Made by a program: the position numbers and the translations under genes. From positions 750,535-814,534 of the forward strand of contig JAQPZY010000951.1 of assembly GCA_029931535.1 (NCBI GenBank): a stretch of 64,000 nt of DNA, written 5' to 3'. Under the pieces are notes generated by a model, which did no database searches, was not told the DNA's origin, and saw only the letters and a program-made list of their open reading frames with translations. Source of the stretch: Margaritifera margaritifera (Eukaryota; Mollusca; Bivalvia; Unionida; Margaritiferidae). Shown here one piece after another: positions 56,154 through 64,000 of this stretch (position 1 is its first letter; the number at the start of each line of letters is the position of its first letter).

Positions 56154-56950
56154 GTAAGTATTCAATCTAGAATTCACATGTACCGTCTTATGCCTAAAAA
56201 CGTCTGGTCTGTAGCATACTTGGATATGGCAAAAATGTGAAAGGGAATTATTATATTTTATTCCCTTCACGAAAACTTAGAAGGGGTCTAAATGTCAATA
56301 TACTGAACTTGAGATATTTTATTAATGTTGAATAAGGGCATGCACGCCAGTTTCGTTCTGTACCATGAACCCAAGCGTTACCTACGTGTTTAGTTTTTTA
56401 GTTTTTTACGAAGATGAAAATCAATCTGATATTTCTACGGGTCTTCATATGAATTTTGCCAGAAATTGTCCTTATAAAATTCTTCGCGAAATCCATTCTT
56501 TCATCAACACAAACCTTCTATTATTTCACTAGAAAGATTGCAAACTTCTGGCAATGTTTTACGTCATAATGTCCTACCAAGAAGTATTTGCATAGTTGAC
56601 TTCACGTGTATATTGCAAAAAATGTCGATATTTATAAGCGTTGCAATCAATTACTGTTCATATTAGTTCAAAGACACAATTTTGAACCACATAATTCGAC
56701 TCTCGTATGCTGAACCTAGACAATTACTAAACTGTAATCGTGCAACATATCTACAATAGATGGTATGAAGGGAAGGGGAGAAAGTTGTGATGGCATTGAT
56801 TACATACGTAAATATTTGAATGGAATCAAACAATACAACGATTGCAGTAGTTTTAATGATAAGAGCAAAGTAGATGGAATGTATCACTTTTGTTACTTTG
56901 TATACATCTATTGTGACAGCATGACGGTGAACTAGGGAGTATCAAGTCAC

Positions 56951-56953
<3 letters not shown>
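56154..56953. other. Intron sequence of the signal-peptide gene (inferred)
   Basis: No further exon is recognised. The 74-codon minus frame at 56663-56887 has no support. Confidence 0.4.

Positions 56954-57010
<57 letters not shown>
56954..57010. repeat. (TC)n microsatellite
   Basis: About 28 TC units. Confidence 0.98.
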
Positions 57011-57012
<2 letters not shown>

Positions 57013-57100
57013 ATAGGTATGTCATTATTTCTCGATCATCCATTTGCTTCCTATTCCTTGATGGCGGTCGTTAGTAACTGTATCATACTTTGTATTGTAC

Positions 57101-57190
57101 TACGGAGACTCGAACCCAGGTCCGCAGGTTACGGCGAACAATCGCCTTGCCTGCACGCACCAACCCTATACCCTCTCGACTATGCACACT
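57101..57190 (-). tRNA. tRNA-like sequence, long-variable-arm type (SINE head or pseudogene)
   Basis: The minus strand carries an A-box-like TAGTCGAGAGGGTATAGG, a possible variable arm and a B-box CTGGGTTCGAGTCTCCG. The T-arm is reasonable and the acceptor stem is not. It resembles a Ser/Leu-type tRNA-derived retroposon head; the body is not identified. Confidence 0.45.
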
Positions 57191-57424
57191 TCCCCAAATA
57201 AAGGATGAAACATAGTCGCTGGCATAAGTATTCGTGAGTAGCAAATACACCCGCATGACGACCCAGTAATTAACTCTCCTCGAATGCACAGTCACACCGG
57301 ATTCTTATGGCACACCTGGGTTAGTCTCCGTAGGGAACGAATTAAAAATATTCTCTAACCTGTATGATAGTGTTCTTTCTCAATATATAATAACTTCATT
57401 CTATATTTTCACACATCCTCATGT

Positions 57425-57790
57425 AGGATCCAGGCAGTGCTGGATTACCCAATGGGCAAACTAAGCACGTGCTTAGGGGATCTGCAGAGTCGGGACACCA
57501 AAACAAAATGAGAAATTAGTTGGGGTTTTTATGCTTAGGACACCAACAACAAAATTAGAAATTAGTTGGGGTTTTTATGCTTAGGACACCAACAACAAAA
57601 AATTAGAAATTAGTTGGGGTTTTTATGCTTAGGGCACCAACAACAAAATTAGAAATTAGTTGGGGTTTTTATGCTTAGGGCACCAACAACAAAATTAGAA
57701 ATTAGTTGGGGTTTTTATGCTTAGGGCACCAACAACAAAAAATGAGAAATTAGGTGAGTTTTTTTTTTTTTTTTTTTAATTACATGGGGG
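57425..57790. repeat. 46-48-bp minisatellite
   Basis: Five to six units of AGAAATTAGTTGGGGTTTTT plus ATGCTTAGG(G/A)CACC and AACAACAAAA at 57505-57760. They are preceded by a related single-copy stretch with palindrome TAAGCACGTGCTTA at about 57460-57473, and followed by a poly-T and poly-G stretch. Confidence 0.92.
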
Positions 57791-57882
57791 GGGGGGGCAC
57801 CATAATATTTTCAGTGCTCAGGGATAGCACTTTCCGCTCTGTCGAGTGTATATTTGTATTTGTACATATGTGTCTAGGTTCA

Positions 57883-58014
<132 letters not shown>

Positions 58015-58069
58015 CTGTGTGTGGTTGCAGATGTAAACTCTTTAACGGTTTAGTGCTGCATCCTTGCCG

Positions 58070-58337
58070 ACCTACTAGGAAGTCCTGAATATCATTGTTG
58101 AGTTACTGGAAAATGTAATCTATATACTTTTGCGTTTCTTCCAATCTATGATTCTTTATAACAGCTTCTTGACCTGAAGCAAGCTTTCAGCGGATATCAT
58201 GTTACAATATCGACATATCACACACGTAGAATTATTTTCCTGTGTCCCTCCACCCACTGACGTTGTAAATAGGGCATCTTATTTTATGACTGGAGTGGTT
58301 GGTACAGTTAAAGAATTACTGGGTAATGTAATATGTA

Positions 58338-58422
<85 letters not shown>

Positions 58423-58640
58423 TTGCGTTTCTTCGGATCTATGATTCTTTACCACAACTTCCTGAACTGAATCATGCTTACACCTGGAAACTATCATGTT
58501 ACAAATATCATCGTATAGCACACATAGAACTATTAAACTATTTGTCTGTCCCGCATTCCTCTCTTTCCCCCTCCAACTGACGTTCTACATAGGGCATTGT
58601 TCCATATGGTAGGAGTGTTTGGCACAAAATTCAATATTTT
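58070..58640. repeat. Two diverged tandem units separated by (TA)n
   Basis: TTTGCGTTTCTTC--ATCTATGATTCTTTA, CTATCATGTTACAA, ACTGACGTT-TA-ATAGGGCAT and GTTTGG-ACA occur in order at 58128-58310 and at 58421-58640. A TA array at 58341-58420 lies between. Confidence 0.85.
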
Positions 58641-60287
58641 ACCTGTTGTAAGCAAAACAAATTTATAAATACGTGTACCTCGAGAAGGCAAATTGAAATA
58701 ATCACTTGGAACCAAAATCAGTAAGCGAACCAAATGATATTTCAAGAATACGAATTATTAATAAAATCAGTACATTTTAATTTTTGAAGCAAGCCTCATT
58801 TATTTACACTCAGCTCCATGTAAAACTGACATATAACGTAAATAAACAAGTACAAGTTATCATGTATACGTCTGGAACAGGCATATGAATTGTATCATTT
58901 TGTAAGGAATATGTACATAAACTATTCAGGAGACAATAAACTCACAAATGTTTATAGTGGACTAAACGTATTTTCTATTATTTGTGTAAATCTGCTGATA
59001 TTTCTTAATAATTTGTTAACAGTACTTTGGAATAGATCAGGAAATGTCGAAACATGAAGATGTTTGTAAACCAATTTAGTTATTTCTGAATGTACTGAAA
59101 TGGGGACATGCAAAAAAGGAAAGAAAGGCATCCTAAATATTGTTTGAATAATGCAGATTACAGCATTTTTTATTTTTTTTAATTTTTTTTTTTTTGGGGG
59201 GGGGGGCGGGGTCTAAATATAAATCATGACATCTGCCTTCTTCTATAGGCTTTATATTTTCAGAACTTTACGTTCTAATCGGCACTATAAACACACGATT
59301 ACACTCTATACGTAAATGTCTGTACATATTCTTCTATGGAAAATTTATAGTTTGCTGTACTAAATTTCTCCAAAACGTTTCGCTTTTAACAAAGCGATTT
59401 AAAAAAAAAAAATTTGCAAGAGTTCAATCCGATTTAGAAATACGATATATAGCAACTTTGGCCTTTTCCGAAAATCCAGCCCACGTTGTACTGTGTGTGC
59501 AGAAGTGACTGTTATTCCGTGAACCGAATGTTGTAAGTAATCGTATAGCGCAGCCAGAGCCGAGGGGGAGGGGGGGGGGGAGATAGCTTTCCTCAAAGTT
59601 AGCTCTTATGGCAACGCGTATCATCTGCACAGCGGTTCAGTTGAAAACTTTGCAAAATAATTTCATTACATCAATGATGAGAAGCTTTTAGTAAGTACAG
59701 GACATATAGTGCCACAATAACTCTCATCTGAAGTTTTGTATTAGTCGTGACTGTGCAATCTAACAAACCATTATGCAACATTACTTCATAAACCTTGAGG
59801 TAGTTCGTCAAATTCCGAAAAAGGTCATTTATGCCGAATGCTGCCGGAAAATATTTCTGAATGGTAGTGCATATTTAGCTAACGTGGCCTTAAGGCCAGT
59901 GAGATTATACCTTGGCGCTGCGGCAGTCGTGCATAGTGTGTCGTCCGTCCGTAAACAATTGAATTCTACCCACTCTGGAGTCCATATTTCTTAACCGATT
60001 TCTATAAAACTTGGAATATAGGTCTAGGCCCTATATCAACAAAGTCTCAGACGATTTCGATAATGTGCTAGATTCAAGCACATTAATGAGTTGATCCTGC
60101 ATCTGATTGGCTGACATTATTTTATTCTATTTATTTTTGTGGACATCTCCAGACCTCCAATTAGGATCTAACTAGCGGACCTATGAGGTGCTCCCTCTAT
60201 CCCGCCCCCTTGGTCCGAAAGTTAAAAAGCTTTTATATATGTATATTGCCCCTCCCAGTCTGTATTGTGAGTATATTTCAGAAAAAA
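58641..60287. other. Non-coding, low-complexity G runs
   Basis: T-rich then G-rich tract at 59165-59215 and a G run at 59563-59582. A plus frame at 59773-59994 contains a CGTCCGTCCG motif and looks repeat-derived. Nothing is confidently named. Confidence 0.45.
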
Positions 60288-60530
60288 TCAAAAATAATTT
60301 TTAATATACTTTTGAACGGGATTGTTCTTACTTTTAGATAGGGACGTACTTGTTTTGATCCCCGTTGCCAGGTTTCCATTCTTTCCATCCCCTCCTCGGG
60401 CATTACAACTTATGGATGGTTTATTGGCCCATTTTTTTAAAAAATTAATAGTGATCTTTGCCATCGATCGACAAGTGTTCGTCCACTTTTGTGTTTGCAT
60501 ATTGTGTATTTCAATTATTGTAACGTGCAT
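60288..60530 (-). pseudogene. Possible LINE ORF1 N-terminal fragment
   Basis: An 80-codon minus frame is rich in Lys, Ser, Asn and Gly (GKNGNLATGIKTSTSLSKSK). It lies downstream, in minus orientation, of the tandem monomers at 60920-61480, which could be a LINE 5' region. No RNA-binding motif is visible. Weak call. Confidence 0.22.
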
Positions 60531-60919
60531 TTATCCCTTAATATTTGTAATTGTCAGGACTGGCTTTCATTGTGTCAAATGTTTTACGAGTTGTTTGTTT
60601 AACCATAAAAAAATGTATATTACATATTTGTTTTTGTACTGTCTGTCTACATGATATACGTGGTTTTCTACTCGCAATTATTAGTAAATATTAATGTTTC
60701 CCTCGTTTTCTTGTTGTGCTGTGCTATATGAGAGTCTGTCTACCTCGCTTAACGCCTTGAATGCATAGCCTCTTATCACCCTCACTTCTTACTTAAGGGC
60801 ATAATCCCCTGTTATTTGTTTCTTACATCTAGATGTGTTACCTATCTGTCATGGGTTAAAACTATGTTAGTGGTTGCGAATTTTTCTCTTTTTGTTAAAG
60901 TTAGTTTATTCGTTATAAT
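60531..60919. other. Non-coding, nothing recognised
   Basis: T-rich on the plus strand, no feature supported. Confidence 0.5.
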
Positions 60920-61397
60920 CTTTATGTATGGGCCCGTCTGCTGCTATTAGGGGGTGGACCTTTCTAGCATGTGAGGGTAGGTGTTGGGCCGGCTTAGCGC
61001 ACCACGTCCCCTAGTGGGAGTGATATACCCCCCTCCCAGTGGCTATACTTTGTTCCTCCCCCATCCTGGGTGAACAGGATCCCACTCGTAAAGATATATA
61101 CCATTATAATCATTGTCATTATTATTAGAGGATATATTCATTCGTATACGTGAACGTTCATATTTATTTATTTTACCTTGTTATAAAAAGATGTCAACTA
61201 CTTTATGGGTGGTTCTGTCCACTTCTGTTAGAGGGTGGGACTTTTCTAGCATATGGGGCTGGGGGGTGGGCTGGCTAAGCGCACCAACACGCTAGTGGGA
61301 GTAATATATCCCCCTACCCTCCCCAGTGGCTATGCTTTGTTCCTTCTCAATCCTAGGTGAACAGCGTCTCAGTCTTAAAGATATATATATCATTATC

Positions 61398-61432
<35 letters not shown>

Positions 61433-61480
61433 TGGATATATGCAGTTACACTGTTACAAAAAGATTCTTTTTGAGTCTCG
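60920..61480. repeat. Two tandem monomers of about 290 bp
   Basis: TTAG-GGGTGG-CTTTTCTAGCAT, GGC-GGCT-AGCGCACCA, CTAGTGGGAGT-ATAT-CCCC, CAGTGGCTAT-CTTTGTTCC and AAAGATATATA occur in order at about 60945-61110 and 61225-61395. The second unit carries an (ATT)n tract at 61400-61430. Confidence 0.88.
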
Positions 61481-61639
61481 TTTCATAGTCTCTCTAACCT
61501 TCACTCTTGTATACGAAACCGAAAGCACAAGGGCGGTATTGACGCACAGATTTTTTTTAAATACTAAAATAACTGAACTTCCTCTGCAAAGCTGGTTTAC
61601 ATATATTATATAGTTAATTCACTACATTAGGTAAAGAAA

Positions 61640-61890
61640 ACACGAAATAAAATGGAATTCGAGAATCTAAATCTACACTGGAAGAGAATTTGGGAAATGT
61701 GGTGGAAAATAAGTTAAAGATAAGCAATCGGTATTATTTACATACCTACACAATGCATGGTTAACAGAATCCTTCGCGTACATGAGACATATAAGTCGCG
61801 TCCCATCTTGCCCGAATTGTGGCAGGGATACTACTAAAAACAAACATATTATATTGCAATGTATTAAAACAGAACCCTTAAAAAACTCAA
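61640..61890 (+). pseudogene. LINE ORF2 C-terminal zinc-knuckle fragment
   Basis: After a frame break the plus strand reads HNAWLTESFAYMRHISRVPS, followed directly by CPNCGRDTTKNKHIILQC (61809-61862). That is the Cys-x2-Cys ... His-x4-Cys motif typical of the C-terminus of L1/Tx1-like and related LINE ORF2 proteins. The rest of the ORF is absent. It faces the minus-strand LINE fragment that begins about 50 bp to the right. Confidence 0.65.
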
Positions 61891-61929
61891 TTATATATAT
61901 AATAAACACCTAATTCGGAAATTATAATG

Positions 61930-61959
61930 AGAGTTTTATACTATACACGAATAGAAACG

Positions 61960-62006
<47 letters not shown>

Positions 62007-62007
62007 G

Positions 62008-62087
<80 letters not shown>

Positions 62088-63181
62088 ATAATAAGGTAGT
62101 TATATATATATATATCCGTATTTTTCTGCTGGAATGTTTTTTCTTCTGATTTGTATTGTGTTAGTTTTTCATTTATTTCTTTTCCTGTATTCTTTTCACT
62201 TAAAGTCGTGTTTAAACTATTTGTAATGTTTACATTCTTTTTCTGTATTCCTTCTCTGTGCTTATTTATGTGTGCAAACCGTTTTGTCATTACCTTTATT
62301 TTTAGTTTCAACTTGTCCCATTCATTTATGCTGGTAATATTTCCCTTTTCATAAAAGTCACTAAGTGGTTGTTTTACTTCCTTACAGTATTAGTTATCTT
62401 CTAAAACTGAGTTATTTAATTTCCAAACTTCCGGACACCATTTTGCTTTTACCAGATATTGTGAATGCTAAATTAACTGGATAATGATCACCAATTATGA
62501 ACTTATCTATGTCGGACTGTTGTATGTTCTGTTCACATACCTTGGTGATGTAAAATTTATCAGTTCTACCACTCTCCTCTTGATTATAAATATAAGTATA
62601 GTTTCTCTTATCCATATTGATTTTTCTATATGTACCTATTAAATTATTGGGTTTTTTTGTTGTTTGTTTGTTTGTTTGTTTTTCATTATTAAAGCCTTAA
62701 TATGTTTCATTAATCTTCTATCTTTCTTATTAAACCCTGTACTTCTATTTCTTTTTTTATACTATTGAACTCGCCCCTATTATTAATTTATCCATTACAT
62801 ATTCCTTTATATAATTTTCCAGATGTTTTATAAATTCTGTTTTATATGTATTTTTTTTTTTTTTTGGATTTGAAGTACCATTTATTTGTCTTAAGATGAA
62901 TGAGTCTTTCTTTAAATAATCTTCTATTATTACATATTTAAACTGTAAGTGGCTTAACGGTTTGCTTAACACTATCGCTACTCCAGAGTAGTTGTTGGCT
63001 TTATTTTCATTTGTATATACGATAGTTTAATTCTTGCCCAATATTTAGTGTTAAATCTTCACTCATAGAATGTGTTTCTTGTATAAAAATTATATCATAT
63101 CTAGGATATCTTTTTTCTTTCTATTTTGTTTTTATCTACTCCGTTAAGGTTTATAGAAATGAAACTAAATTTACTCTCCAT
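61930..63181 (-). pseudogene. L1/Tx1-like LINE ORF2 endonuclease, decayed
   Basis: Minus ATG at 63181 starts MESKFSFISINLNG. IQETHS (63084-63067) is the endonuclease 'QETH' metal-binding block, followed by NYSGVAIVLSKPLSH, YVMDKLIIGA (where 'GGDFN' is expected) and GDHYPVNLAF (the 'SDHxP' block). A charged linker (HINKHREGIQKKNVNITN) follows. At least three frameshifts occur. The reverse transcriptase is missing; the left end runs into (TA)n arrays. Domain order and spacing fit an L1-group endonuclease of about 230 residues. Confidence 0.82.
61961..62115. repeat. Three (TA)n arrays with a repeated AAGGTAGTTA junction
   Basis: TA at 61961-62000, 62009-62081 and 62101-62115, separated by copies of (AT)AAGGTAGTTATA. 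It lies within or at the end of the LINE fragment. Confidence 0.95.
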
Positions 63182-63420
63182 GGTATAGTCTGCGTTTTAT
63201 ATGTGTTCTGATTAAAAAAATATATTGCAATTTTTTCAAATAATGTTGTTACAGTTAAAGTTCGTTATATAATTCTATTTTGTGATTTGCTCTCCTGCGT
63301 TATATCTTGCACTTGCTTCTTATTCTGTGGCTGCTTATGTTTCCCTATTTCTTCTAGATTGCAGTTTCACCTCTTCTTATTGCTCTATTTGCTGTTGCTG
63401 TGGTATGCGTTATTCGCCTC

Positions 63421-63427
<7 letters not shown>
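63182..63427. other. Short spacer upstream of the LINE endonuclease start
   Basis: AT-rich, no coding frame recognised on the minus strand. Confidence 0.4.

Positions 63428-63507
<80 letters not shown>
63428..63507. repeat. (TC)n(GA)n perfect palindrome
   Basis: TC repeats to 63462 invert exactly at CTCGAG into GA repeats to 63507. Each strand can fold on itself into a hairpin of up to about 35 bp, and the whole could extrude as a cruciform. All long frames across it are microsatellite translation. Confidence 0.95.
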
Positions 63508-63509
<2 letters not shown>

Positions 63510-64000
63510 CTTCGCACTCATTCTTCTATTGTTTGGTGGATTTTTTCCTTTTCCTCTTCCGAGATTGTCCTTTATCATTTTTTATATTTCTTCTATTTGA
63601 TGTGTTATGCCCGTTCATTTCTTCGCCTTCGCTACCTGAGAGGATTGGAGTTTTTCTCTCCAGTTTCCTTTAACTCCATTTCCATGTCTGGAAAAACGGG
63701 CTATTCTAAAACATACCAATGTTAGTGTGATTTTTCCCCGTGTTTCTTGTTTTTGTTCTTTTTTCTCGTTTTGTTCATTTTCCTTTCCTTTTTTTTTTTT
63801 TGTCTTTCTTTTGTAGATTTCTTGATACAGCTTGTAAGGGATGGGAAAACCTCATCTGTGAATATCGTTATTGGAGTGTTTGGCGATACCCTTTGGGTCT
63901 CTCTTCCCCCCTTTCCCCATTACTGCCCCCGTCTTGTGTTACATTTTCTCCCTTTGTTTCTTCATCCCCTTCGTATATTTCCCCTATTATGTCTCGACTA
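63508..64000 (-). pseudogene. Possible LINE ORF1 remnant
   Basis: Minus-strand islands are rich in Lys, Arg, Glu, Ser and Asn (EGDEETKGENVTQDG, LQKKDKKKKRKGK, GSEGEEMNGHNTSNRRN, KGQSRKRKRKKSTK). This is the composition of ORF1 tails of L1-like LINEs, and it lies directly upstream of the ORF2 endonuclease remnant in the same orientation. No zinc knuckle is seen. The window ends here, so the element may continue. Confidence 0.3.

Noticed and set aside
61640..63181. Classical twin-priming inversion of one LINE
   Set aside because: The order (3' piece left in plus, 5' piece right in minus) is opposite to that expected from twin priming.
63282..63725. 147-codon plus frame
   Set aside because: It spans the (TC)n(GA)n palindrome. 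The plausible coding signal is on the minus strand.

Overview
This window looks like AT-rich, intron- and repeat-dominated DNA from an invertebrate animal, most likely a mollusc or another lophotrochozoan. The evidence is the dense (TA)n, (TC)n, (GT)n and (TATG)n microsatellites, tRNA-derived SINEs, Penelope-like and LINE fragments, metazoan histone-type mRNA 3' stem-loops, and the absence of long intact genes, operons or ribosome binding sites. The species assignment is inference. Almost all longer open frames are translations of microsatellites or chance. The only well-supported host-gene piece is one spliced signal-peptide exon at 56.1 kb. A weaker set of three small candidate exons lies at 25.2-27.4 kb.

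Layout. 0.4-3.1 kb: a non-autonomous element with terminal inverted repeats (TIRs). 4.1-4.25 kb: an almost perfect 159-bp hairpin. 7.4-8.6 kb and 14.6-22.65 kb: two copies, one internally deleted, of a heavily decayed multi-gene element with divergent genes. It has a virus-like or Polinton-like look but no hallmark gene that I can recognise. 8.96-13.45 kb, between them: a nearly identical direct tandem duplication of 2,248 bp, with a diverged partial relative at 27.55-27.87 kb. 28.1 kb: remnant of a Penelope-type GIY-YIG endonuclease.

29.37-31.98 kb: an unusual element with long diverged inverted arms built of two minisatellites. It carries two divergent gene remnants, and each runs outward into a histone-type 3' stem-loop. 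A third, partial copy is at 50.8-51.4 kb. 33-36 kb: minisatellites and tandem repeats. 38.0-43.9 kb: a large, ancient inverted duplication with arms of about 2.4 kb, possibly continuing outward to 36.6 and 46.7 kb. 46.8-47.6 kb: Penelope-like reverse transcriptase tail followed by a SINE with a 10-bp target-site duplication. 47.7-48.5 kb: a foldback element. 53.2-53.9 kb: LINE endonuclease/linker fragment. 55-59 kb: tRNA-like sequences, the signal-peptide exon and minisatellites. 60.9-64 kb: tandem monomers and LINE fragments on both strands.

The genes do not form a pathway. The window is mainly a record of successive insertion, duplication and decay. The most novel item is the histone-stem-loop element. 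Next come the decayed multi-gene element and the large inverted duplication. Similarity statements come from reading and aligning by eye; no search was run.
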